In this document: positions 1 through 7,779 of the stretch, piece after piece | Position numbering within the stretch: the first letter of the stretch is position 1 | Layout of the letters: every line of letters begins with the position of its first letter | NCBI RefSeq assembly: GCF_004364315.1 | Contig: NZ_SOBR01000001.1 | Span: 1 to 64,000 of the forward strand | Reading direction: 5' to 3' | Origin: Chromohalobacter marismortui | Lineage (GTDB): Bacteria; Pseudomonadota; Gammaproteobacteria; Pseudomonadales; Halomonadaceae | DNA length: 64,000 nucleotides | The notes under the pieces: model-generated | The model's input: the letters and a program-made list of their open reading frames with translations, nothing else | The model's database searches: none | Told to the model about the DNA's origin: nothing | Made by a program: the position numbers and the translations under genes

Positions 1-773
1 TCGAGAAAAGCCTCTCGGTGGATAACCTGTTCGTGTTCGTGATCATCATGGCCAAGTTCGCGGTGCCCCGGGTTCACCAGCAGAAGGCGCTGCTGATCGG
101 TATCGTCATTGCGTTGATCATGCGCGGCATCTTCATTGCCGTGGGCGCGGCGGCGATTCATCAGTTCAGTTGGGTGTTCTATATCTTCGGTGCCTTTCTG
201 TTGTGGACGGCCTACAAGCTCGGTAAGGAGGGCTTCGAGGACAACAATGAAGAGGAGGAAGAGTATCGCCCCAACCTGGCCGTGCGTCTGGCGCAGCGCT
301 GGTTGCCCGCGACCGAGCAATATCATGGCCAGCGCCTGATCGCGAAAGTCGACGGCAAGCGGTTGGTGACGCCGCTATTCATGGTGGTCGTGGCGTTGGG
401 CTTCACGGATCTTCTGTTCGCGCTGGATTCCATTCCCGCGATTTATGGGCTGACACGTGAGCCCTACATTGTCTTCACGGCGAACGCTTTTGCACTGCTG
501 GGATTGCTGCAGCTTTACTTCCTGCTGGGCGGCTTGCTGTCACGTTTGGTCTATCTGGGGCTAGGGCTGTCGGTCATTCTGGGGTTCATCGGCGTCAAGC
601 TGGTACTCGATGCGCTGCATGCGAATACGCTGCCATTCATCAACGGCGGCCATCCCATCGAGTCGATTCCCGAGATCCCCATCTGGCTGTCGATGAGCGT
701 GATCGTCGGGGCGCTGGTGGTGACCAGCGTGGCAAGCTTGATCAAGGATCGTCGCGACCGGGCGCGTGCCTGA
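1..773 (+). CDS. TerC family integral membrane protein (5' end outside window)
   Basis: The reading frame is open from base 3 to the TGA at 771-773, so the gene enters from the left. The first visible residues, EKSLSVDNLFVFV, match the conserved early segment of TerC proteins, where acidic residues lie in a membrane helix. A GTG at 18 could be mistaken for a start but lies inside this motif. The visible part has about seven hydrophobic segments, a charged loop rich in Glu (NNEEEEEY, roughly residues 75-85), and a second acidic membrane motif (FALDSIPA). TerC proteins are linked to tellurite resistance and metal (often manganese) export, but the substrate cannot be read from sequence. A convergent gene begins 26 bp downstream and I see no clear terminator between them. 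Confidence 0.9.
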   Translation, partial: EKSLSVDNLFVFVIIMAKFAVPRVHQQKALLIGIVIALIMRGIFIAVGAAAIHQFSWVFYIFGAFLLWTAYKLGKEGFEDNNEEEEEYRPNLAVRLAQRWLPATEQYHGQRLIAKVDGKRLVTPLFMVVVALGFTDLLFALDSIPAIYGLTREPYIVFTANAFALLGLLQLYFLLGGLLSRLVYLGLGLSVILGFIGVKLVLDALHANTLPFINGGHPIESIPEIPIWLSMSVIVGALVVTSVASLIKDRRDRARA

Positions 774-799
774 TGGTATGAGGGGAGGGCGGCAGGGCT

Positions 800-2380
800 T
801 CAGTGGGCCTCGACGCCATACAACCGGTGCAATAGCCCGCGCAGCTCGTCCATTGCGCGCGCGGGCGTGTCGCGAGGCGGCTGCATCCCGCGCTTGAAGC
901 CATGCGCCAGAAAGGGGGCGATCAGCGCCGGATCGCCACTGATGACGTGGATCGGTACTTCTTTATTGGGTGTGAAGCCCAGCATGCCCGGCGCCGCCTG
1001 ATGGTCACCCATGAGAATCAGCAGGGTGTCTTCCTCCACGAAACGCGTGGCGTACTCGCCGGCAACCGCCAACGAGTACGCCAGTGCCGGGCCGTAGCGT
1101 TGACGCATGCCGGCGTTGTCCCCCCAGAGTTCGTAAAAGTTGCGCCCGTCGCCCTCCCAACGCGCGAACGCCTTGCCGTCTTCGAGTTCGTCCCAAGGCA
1201 GCGGTTCGATCACCGGTACCCAGGGCGCATGGCTGCTGATCAGCGCCAATTCGGCGAATACTGGTTCATGGTGTGTGTTTCGCACCTGGCGGAGGCGATG
1301 CCAGACGAACTGATCGGGAATCGTCACCCAGCCCAGGCGGGGCCCGCGATAGTCGAGCCTTGAATCGTCGTGAATCTCGTCGTAGCCGAGTCGCTGCCCT
1401 GCGGGCCAATCCCGATAGATCGCCGGCATCATGGCCACGCTGGTGTGTCCGGTTTGTTCGAAGTCGTCGATCAAGGTGGCGCGTGGACTGTCGAGGAAGA
1501 GGTCGTAGCGCAGTGTGGAGTCGATCCATAAGCCACTGAGCACGCTAGCATGCGCCAGGCGCGACTGACCGCCGAGCGTGGGCGACATGAGCCGGCCGCT
1601 GGCCACACTGAGCCCGGCTTGTGCAAAAGCCTCGGCCATGGCGTCGAGGCGGGCGTTCACCGGCCCGGCGAAGGGAGCACGTTCGAGCGCGGCCATGCCG
1701 TAGGATTCCACGAACGCCAGGATGACATCGCGGCCCGCCAGCCCAGGCAGGGGCTGACCCTGGGCGGCGTCCAGAGGGCTCTCGCGCTGTGTCAGGCGTG
1801 CCTCGAAGTCGCTCACCGCGGCATGCGTCGCATAGGCGCGCGAGGTTTGGCCGGCGAGCAGACTGACGCCGGGCGTGCCCAACCATGGTATGTGCTGTGT
1901 GAGGCCGAGCAATGTGAGGCCCGCGCTCAGGAGGAGCATGCCTGTGAGTCCCGTACGTGCTGCGGCATGGCGTGGGCGCGGCAGGGTGGCAAGCAGGTGC
2001 GCAACGCCGGCGCCGAAAGCGAGCAGGATGATGAGGGTTGCCGTCACCAGTACCAGGCTAAGCGTCAGCCCCAGGTTATCGCGCAAAAGCGCCAGGAAAA
2101 TAGGCAGTTGCGCAGGATCGAGATAGGGGTTGAAGAGACGGCCGCGAATTTCTTGGGTGACCGTGTCACCTAATGCACCGAGCAAGGCGATGGTGATGAG
2201 CGCACCGCCTAGGTAGCCCAGCCAGCGTCGACCGTGGTGGCGTGGCCACAGGCTCAGCATGGCAATCAGTACCACGCCCTCCAGGGCCAGCCACGGCATG
2301 GCGTCGATGCCGAGGCGGGGGATCGCCGTGGCGATCAGTGCAAGGTTGACGAGTAATAGTGTCAGCCACCAGCGAGCCAT
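800..2380 (-). CDS. Membrane-anchored sulfatase/LTA-synthase-fold protein
   Basis: A 526-residue protein with five N-terminal hydrophobic helices (to about residue 170) followed by an alkaline-phosphatase-fold domain. Visible motifs are FVESYGM (metal-binding Glu near residue 225) and MGDHQAAPG (metal-binding Asp-His near residue 460). The overall plan resembles lipoteichoic acid synthase and phosphoglycerol transferases, which move glycerol-phosphate or similar groups at the outer face of the inner membrane. The segment where such enzymes carry the nucleophilic Thr reads GGQSRLAHAS here, so a Ser may take its place; that alignment is by eye. It stands alone, convergent with terC and divergent from the SLC13 permease. 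A role in envelope glycan or lipid decoration is inferred; the substrate is unknown. Confidence 0.75.
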   Translation of the reverse strand: MARWWLTLLLVNLALIATAIPRLGIDAMPWLALEGVVLIAMLSLWPRHHGRRWLGYLGGALITIALLGALGDTVTQEIRGRLFNPYLDPAQLPIFLALLRDNLGLTLSLVLVTATLIILLAFGAGVAHLLATLPRPRHAAARTGLTGMLLLSAGLTLLGLTQHIPWLGTPGVSLLAGQTSRAYATHAAVSDFEARLTQRESPLDAAQGQPLPGLAGRDVILAFVESYGMAALERAPFAGPVNARLDAMAEAFAQAGLSVASGRLMSPTLGGQSRLAHASVLSGLWIDSTLRYDLFLDSPRATLIDDFEQTGHTSVAMMPAIYRDWPAGQRLGYDEIHDDSRLDYRGPRLGWVTIPDQFVWHRLRQVRNTHHEPVFAELALISSHAPWVPVIEPLPWDELEDGKAFARWEGDGRNFYELWGDNAGMRQRYGPALAYSLAVAGEYATRFVEEDTLLILMGDHQAAPGMLGFTPNKEVPIHVISGDPALIAPFLAHGFKRGMQPPRDTPARAMDELRGLLHRLYGVEAH

Positions 2381-2500
2381 GATAGTCCCTTGTCTGTATA
2401 GATCAAAAAATATATAAGGCCATTCCTACAAATAACTTCCTGGAATATTCGCGATTCGTCACAATGCGGGCATCGTATCTCTTGTCAGGACATTAGCGGT

Positions 2501-4270
2501 ATGGCGTTCGATGCTTGGTTGACGTTGGCCATCGTGGCGGCGTCTTTTTTATTGATGGCGACGAGTCGTCTCGGTCCCGATGTCATTCTCATGGGGGCGG
2601 TGATCGTGCTGTTCGGCGCCGGGATCATAGATGCCGACGAAGCCATCGCCGGCTTTTCCAATACCGGGTTATTTACCGTCGCCTTCATGTACATCCTCGT
2701 GGCCAGCATACGCGAGACGGGCGGCGTCGATCTGCTCATCCGCTATGTATTGGGTCGTCCACGTCGTGAGCTAGGAGCTCAGGTGCGTTTGCTGCTTCCT
2801 GTCACGGCGACCAGTGCTTTCCTCAACAACACGCCGGTGGTCGCGACGTTCTTGCCGGCGGTGCTGAGCTGGAGCCGGCGGTTGCGCTTGCCGGCACATC
2901 GTTTGCTGATGCCGCTGAGTTTCGCCTCCATCCTGGGCGGTACCTGCTCGTTGATGGGCACCAGCACCAATCTAGTGGTGGATGGTCTACTGCGCGAGCG
3001 CTACCCCGAGCGGGCCTTGCATTTGTTCGACATCGCTTGGGTCGGTATCCCCGTGGCGCTGGCCGGGCTGGCCTACCTGATGCTGGTAGGCCGCTGGTTG
3101 CTGCCCAAGCGTCGCACGGCGTCGGACGTCTTCGAGAATCCGCGTGAATACACCATCGAGATGCAGGTCGATCCGCAAGGTCCCATCGTCGACAAGAGCG
3201 TCGAGGAGGCCGGGCTTCGCCATCTCGATGGCTTGTTCCTGGTCGAGATCGAACGCGACGGCAACGTGGTCTCGGTGGTGGGGCGTGGCGAGCGTCTCAA
3301 GGCCAACGATCGCCTGGTCTTCGCCGGGACGACGGAAGCGGCGGTGGAGCTGCAACAGATTCGCGGTCTGCGGCCCACCGGACAGGGACAGTCGAGCCTC
3401 AAGAAATCCTTCGCCGAGCGGCGTCTGGTCGAAGCGGTCGTTTCGGAACAATGCCAATTCTTGGGGCGGCGTCTGCGCGAGGGACATTTTCGTACCTTCT
3501 ACGGCGCCTCGGTGCTGGCCGTTTGTCGCCATGGCGAGCGGGTGTCCGGCAATCTGGGGCAGATCCAGCTACAGGCGGCGGACGTGCTGCTCATGGAAGT
3601 GCGCCCCGCCTTCATCGAGCGCCATCGCCAGTCGCGGGATTTCCTGCTGATCAGTGAACTCAACGGCCAGGCGCGCCCGCATCACGAACGCGCCTGGGTC
3701 GCCTGGTCGATCATGCTGGGCGTCGTCGCCCTGGCGGCGTTCGGTGTCTTGAGCTTGCTCAAGGCGGCGATGCTCGGTGCCGCCCTGGCGCTGGTGACGG
3801 GCTGCTGCACGGTCAGTGCCGCGCGGCGGGGGCTGGATACGCAGGTGTTATTGACCATCGCGGCCTCCTTCGGGGTGGGGGCGGCGATGGAAAGCTCCGG
3901 CGCCGCCGCGGCCCTGGCCGAGGGGGCGTTGACGTTGGCCGACGGCAATCCGTATTTGTTGCTGATTGGTGCTTATCTGGTGGTGGCGCTGCTGACCGAG
4001 ATCGTCACCAACAATGCCGCGGCGGTGATCAGCTTTCCCATCGTCACGGGGGCGGCGCAGCAGTTGGGCGTGGATATCATGCCCTTCGTGATTGCGGTGA
4101 TGTTTGCCGCTTCGGCGAGTTTTCTGACGCCCATCGGCTATCAGACCAACTTGATGGTCTATGGGCCCGGCGGATATCGCTTCAGCGATTATCTGCGCGT
4201 GGGCGGCGGGATGAGTGTATTGGTGGGCGCGGTGACGTTGGTGCTGGTTCCGATGATCTGGCCGTTCTGA
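2501..4270 (+). CDS. SLC13/DASS-type permease with two internal RCK-C (TrkA-C) domains
   Basis: A 589-residue inner-membrane transporter. It has hydrophobic segments in the first 200 residues, two soluble TrkA-C-like domains (about residues 205-295 and 300-380), then further helices to the C-terminus. Family signatures are NNTPVVATFLP and MGTSTNLVVDG in the first half, and EIVTNNAAAVISFPI and FLTPIGYQTNLMVYGPGGY in the second. Proteins of this design carry dicarboxylates, sulfate or other anions with sodium; the RCK domains suggest ligand gating. The start follows an AGGA-type ribosome site in the region shared with the divergent sulfatase-fold gene. The substrate is not evident. Confidence 0.85.
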   Translation: MAFDAWLTLAIVAASFLLMATSRLGPDVILMGAVIVLFGAGIIDADEAIAGFSNTGLFTVAFMYILVASIRETGGVDLLIRYVLGRPRRELGAQVRLLLPVTATSAFLNNTPVVATFLPAVLSWSRRLRLPAHRLLMPLSFASILGGTCSLMGTSTNLVVDGLLRERYPERALHLFDIAWVGIPVALAGLAYLMLVGRWLLPKRRTASDVFENPREYTIEMQVDPQGPIVDKSVEEAGLRHLDGLFLVEIERDGNVVSVVGRGERLKANDRLVFAGTTEAAVELQQIRGLRPTGQGQSSLKKSFAERRLVEAVVSEQCQFLGRRLREGHFRTFYGASVLAVCRHGERVSGNLGQIQLQAADVLLMEVRPAFIERHRQSRDFLLISELNGQARPHHERAWVAWSIMLGVVALAAFGVLSLLKAAMLGAALALVTGCCTVSAARRGLDTQVLLTIAASFGVGAAMESSGAAAALAEGALTLADGNPYLLLIGAYLVVALLTEIVTNNAAAVISFPIVTGAAQQLGVDIMPFVIAVMFAASASFLTPIGYQTNLMVYGPGGYRFSDYLRVGGGMSVLVGAVTLVLVPMIWPF

Positions 4271-4358
4271 CAGACCTTCGGGAGGCGTGGACAGTGCCAC
4301 GCGTTTGGCACATCCTGTGCCTTCTCATCCGTGTAAATCGTCTCAAGGAGTCCAGCCG

Positions 4359-5036
4359 ATGGCCGATTCTTCGCCTCTGATCATCGAACCCCGCCAGGCA
4401 CGCGCGGCCGATGCCACGGTCATTCTCCTGCATGGGCTGGGCGCCGACGGACATGATTTCGAGCCGCTGGTGCCGGCCTTGCCGCTGAATGACTCGCTGG
4501 CGGTGCGCTTCATTCTGCCTCATGCGCCACGCCTGGCGGTGACGGTGAACGGTGGCATGGAGATGCCGGCGTGGTACGACATCCTCGACATGAATCTTGG
4601 CCGGCGCATCGACGAGGCCCAACTCAAGGCCTCGGCCGACAGCGTGCATGCCCTGATCGATGCTGAAATCGCCAAGGGGATCGACAGCCGCCGCATCGTC
4701 GTGGCCGGCTTTTCGCAGGGCGGCGCGGTGGCCTACCATGCGGCATTGACCTATCCTCAGCCACTGGCGGGCCTGCTGGCGCTGTCGACCTACTTCGCCA
4801 CGGCCGAGTCGATCCAGCCCAGCGATGCCAATCGCGCGTTACCCATCGAGGTGCATCACGGCAGCTTCGATCCGGTGGTGCCCGAAAAATTGGGCCACGA
4901 GGGCGCCGAACGGGCCGAGGCGCTGGGCTATGCCGTGCATTACCGTACCTATCCCATGCAGCATGCGCTGTGTCCCGAACAGATTGGTGACATCGGCCAC
5001 TGGCTGAACGCACGCCTGGGAGCGCAGGAGGCCTGA
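4359..5036 (+). CDS. Alpha/beta-hydrolase carboxylesterase (acylthioesterase-like)
   Basis: A 225-residue serine hydrolase of the bacterial phospholipase/carboxylesterase family. The catalytic triad is visible: Ser in GFSQGG (about residue 115), Asp in GSFDPVVP (about 169) and His in MQHALCPE (about 201). HGLGADGHDF forms the oxyanion region. I chose the ATG at 4359 because AAGGAG lies 9 bases upstream and because the family begins here; an upstream in-frame ATG at 4287 adds non-homologous residues. It overlaps the next gene by one base (TGATG), implying translational coupling. The protein is cytoplasmic, with probable action on short acyl esters. Confidence 0.9.
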   Translation: MADSSPLIIEPRQARAADATVILLHGLGADGHDFEPLVPALPLNDSLAVRFILPHAPRLAVTVNGGMEMPAWYDILDMNLGRRIDEAQLKASADSVHALIDAEIAKGIDSRRIVVAGFSQGGAVAYHAALTYPQPLAGLLALSTYFATAESIQPSDANRALPIEVHHGSFDPVVPEKLGHEGAERAEALGYAVHYRTYPMQHALCPEQIGDIGHWLNARLGAQEA

Positions 5037-5677
5037 TGCAGACGATGGAAACATCCGATCCCGGTGAGGGCGTGCGCCTTTCCACACCTGCCGCGAAGCG
5101 CAATCGCGAGCCGATCCTGGCCTTGTTGCGCGAGGTATTGCCCGCCACGGGGCGCGTCCTCGAAATCGCCAGCGGCAGCGGCGAGCATGCCGTGTATTTC
5201 GCTCAACATCTTCCGGCGCTGATTTGGCAACCCAGCGATCCCAGCGCGCAGGCTCGTCGTTCCATCGATGCCTGGCGGCGTCACGCGGCGTTGACGAATA
5301 TCGCGTCGCCGCTCGCACTGGACGTCACTCAGCCCTGGCCCGACGAAGCCGGTGAGCCGTCCGCCATGCTGTGCATCAACATGCTGCACATCTCGCCCTG
5401 GGCCGCGACCCGGGCGCTCTTGCGCGAGGCCGGTCGGCGTCTGCCTGTGGGCGGCGTGCTGGTGGTGTACGGCCCCTTCATGCGTGACGGCGAACACACC
5501 GCCGCGAGTAACGCGGCCTTCGATGCCGACCTGCGCCAGCGCGATCCAGCCTGGGGTATACGTGAGTTGGACGATGTCGACGCCGAGGCCCGGCAACACG
5601 AACTCGTATTGCAACGCGTCGAGGCGTTGCCGGCGAATAATCTGGGCGTGGTCTTTCGGCGTGCGGCGAATGCTTGA
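5036..5677 (+). CDS. SAM-dependent methyltransferase, DUF938 family
   Basis: A 213-residue protein with the methyltransferase motif VLEIASGSGEHAVYFA near residue 38, matching the SAM-binding loop, followed by WQPSDPS, typical of the DUF938 family. The start codon overlaps the stop of the carboxylesterase gene; an internal ATG at 5045 is also possible. The middle part (MLCINMLHISPW and GGVLVVYGPFM) corresponds to core strands 4 and 5. The acceptor substrate of this family is not established as far as I know. It probably forms an operon with the esterase upstream. Confidence 0.85.
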   Translation: MQTMETSDPGEGVRLSTPAAKRNREPILALLREVLPATGRVLEIASGSGEHAVYFAQHLPALIWQPSDPSAQARRSIDAWRRHAALTNIASPLALDVTQPWPDEAGEPSAMLCINMLHISPWAATRALLREAGRRLPVGGVLVVYGPFMRDGEHTAASNAAFDADLRQRDPAWGIRELDDVDAEARQHELVLQRVEALPANNLGVVFRRAANA

Positions 5678-5785
5678 ATTCTCGGCCACGGCCCCAAACA
5701 CTAGGGGCAGTACCGGAATCGTGGCAGCGTCTGCACAAGCGGCGTGGGTCTCGATCCCTTTCCGCAGTCTCATGGAGGAATGGCG

Positions 5786-6028
5786 ATGAACGAAGACTTT
5801 TCCATCGAGTTTCGTTTGCCCAAGGGATGCCCGAATTGCGGCAGCCACAAGGTGACGGTCTCCCAGGCGCAACAACCCGACGATATCGTGTTCTGCAGCT
5901 CGTGCAATACCGAGATCGGCGATTACCAGACCGCCAAGAAAATGCTCGATGAGATGCCGCGCAGCGAGAACGAGAAACTCATCGAGGATGTCGTCAATAA
6001 TCGCAAGCCGTCCTCCACCGAAGAATAA
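5786..6028 (+). CDS. Small zinc-ribbon protein
   Basis: An 80-residue protein with two Cys pairs, CPNC and CSSC, about 20 residues apart, which form a probable zinc ribbon. The C-terminal 35 residues are charged and likely helical. The start at 5786 is favoured by GGAGGA six bases upstream; an ATG at 5780 is too close to that site. It resembles small zinc-binding proteins of enterobacteria of unknown role, an identification from memory. It sits 108 bp after the methyltransferase gene. Confidence 0.8.
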   Translation: MNEDFSIEFRLPKGCPNCGSHKVTVSQAQQPDDIVFCSSCNTEIGDYQTAKKMLDEMPRSENEKLIEDVVNNRKPSSTEE

Positions 6029-6079
6029 CTCCGCCATCGGGTTGGCGGTGCCCTCGCTTCGCCACTCCCCATGACATGG

Positions 6080-6104
6080 TGCCCCGGCCGTTCAGGCCGG
6101 GGCA
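6080..6104. terminator. Bidirectional hairpin between convergent genes
   Basis: A ten-base-pair perfect stem (TGCCCCGGCC with GGCCGGGGCA) and a five-base loop lie between the zinc-ribbon gene and convergent phoH. The U-tract is weak on both strands (TGTGTGTTT on the plus strand), so efficiency is uncertain. Confidence 0.6.
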
Positions 6105-6155
6105 TGTGTGTTTCAGGGGGGACAGTGCAGGAACAACAGGTCTCGAGACGCGGTG

Positions 6156-7568
6156 TCAGAGCAGTTCCTCGGCAGCCAGTGCCAGGCGTGAGCGCTCGAC
6201 GCTTTTCAGCGTCACGTGGCCGGCATGCGGCCAGTCGCGGAAGCGTTCCACGGCGTAGGCCATGCCACAGGTATTGGCGGTGAGATAGGGTGTGTCGATC
6301 TGCCCGACGTTGCCCAGCAGTACCAGCTTGGTATTGCGCCCCGCCCGAGTGATCAGTGCCTTGAGCTGCTTGGGCGTGAAATTCTGTGCTTCGTCGATGA
6401 TCAGGAAGGTGTCGCTCAGGGTACGCCCGCGCATGAAGCTCGGTGAGCGGATTTGCACGCGGGAGCCGATCAATTGGCGGGTGGCGCCGTCGCTCCAGCT
6501 TGAGCTGCCGTGTTGTTCGTCACGTAGCAGGTTGTCCATGTTGTCGTGGAAGGCCCCCATCCAGGGCGACATTTTTTCTTCCTCGGTGCCGGGGAGAAAG
6601 CCGATGTCCTCGCCCATGGGGATCGGGGCGCGGGTGAAAACGATGCGCTCGAAGCGTTTGCTGTCCAGGGTTTGCTGGAAGGCCGCCGCCAGCGTCATGT
6701 AGGTCTTGCCGGTGCCGGCGTTGCCGGCGATGGTGACCAGATCGATCTCGGGGTCCATCAGTAGATTGAGGGTGAAGTTCTGGCGGCTGTCGTGGGCGTG
6801 GACGCCCCATACGCCGTTGTGATGGCGGTAGTTGGTCAGCAGTTGCAAGGTGGCGCGGCGTGGCGCGAGCGAACGCACCACTGCCTCGAAATCGGCGCCA
6901 TTGTCGCTGTCGGAGACCAGCATGCCGACGTGCCAATCCTTGGGCAGCTCACCGGCGAGATGGTAGAAGGTACCGTCTTGCGTGCGCTCGACATCGACCT
7001 CGACGTTCAGCCGATCCCACAGCCCGCGTCCCTCCTGGCCGGCCTCGGCATAGACCTTGGTGCCCTCGATCATGGCGTCGATGTCGTCAAAGGCACGGTC
7101 GTTGAGGTAATCCTCCACCGGCACATTCAGCGCCGCCGCCTTGACGCGCAGGTTGATGTCCTTGGTGATCAGAATCACCGACGCGTCGGGACGTTCATTG
7201 CGCAGTCGGCAGGTCTCGGCCAATAGTCGGTTATCGGGGGAGTCGACCAGCGGGTCGAGTCTCTTGAGATCGGTGTAGCAGAGAAAGCGCAGACGGCCGC
7301 TGGGGCCATGGCTGACGGGCAGGGGAATACCGTCTTGAATCTGCTCGGGAGTGAAACGAGACGTCAGGTCGGACAAGGTACGGCTGACTTGCCGCGCGGT
7401 CTGAGCGATTTCACGAACCCCATTCTTGTGCTTGTCGAGTTCCTCGAGCACCGTCATGGGGATGACGACATCATGTTCCTCGAAATGGTAAAGGGCGGCG
7501 GGATCATGGATCAGGACATTGGTATCCAGCACATAGAGCCGGGTCGCTTTCTTGTCGAGTCTCACCAT
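6156..7568 (-). CDS. PhoH family protein with N-terminal PIN domain
   Basis: A 470-residue protein. The N-terminus (YVLDTNVLIHDP) is a PIN-type nuclease domain with its acidic residues. The C-terminal half is a PhoH ATPase: GNAGTGKTYMTLAAA is the Walker A loop, FLIIDEAQNF is Walker B and GNVGQID follows. PIN-PhoH fusions are proposed RNA helicase/nucleases (PhoH2 type). The frame stays open to 7862, but the ATG at 7568 begins the conserved domain and has AAGGAG upstream, so the extra 98 codons are not included. It is transcribed in the same direction as the hydrolase upstream, 212 bp apart. Confidence 0.88.
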   Translation of the reverse strand: MVRLDKKATRLYVLDTNVLIHDPAALYHFEEHDVVIPMTVLEELDKHKNGVREIAQTARQVSRTLSDLTSRFTPEQIQDGIPLPVSHGPSGRLRFLCYTDLKRLDPLVDSPDNRLLAETCRLRNERPDASVILITKDINLRVKAAALNVPVEDYLNDRAFDDIDAMIEGTKVYAEAGQEGRGLWDRLNVEVDVERTQDGTFYHLAGELPKDWHVGMLVSDSDNGADFEAVVRSLAPRRATLQLLTNYRHHNGVWGVHAHDSRQNFTLNLLMDPEIDLVTIAGNAGTGKTYMTLAAAFQQTLDSKRFERIVFTRAPIPMGEDIGFLPGTEEEKMSPWMGAFHDNMDNLLRDEQHGSSSWSDGATRQLIGSRVQIRSPSFMRGRTLSDTFLIIDEAQNFTPKQLKALITRAGRNTKLVLLGNVGQIDTPYLTANTCGMAYAVERFRDWPHAGHVTLKSVERSRLALAAEELL

Positions 7569-7779
7569 CGGGGGAAGCACTCCTTGGTTAACGGCTTCTC
7601 CGACCCTGACAGAATGGTGTTGCGCGCATGTGGCACTCGACTCATTCTGGCAGCGTCGCCTGCGAAACAGTCCGGTCGAGGTGGAGTGTCGGGCATTCTC
7701 CTTGCGTGTGTTACATGCACTAAGCATGGCCGAGCGACACGAAAATGCAATCCCTGGTCGCTGTCGACGCCATACGCCT

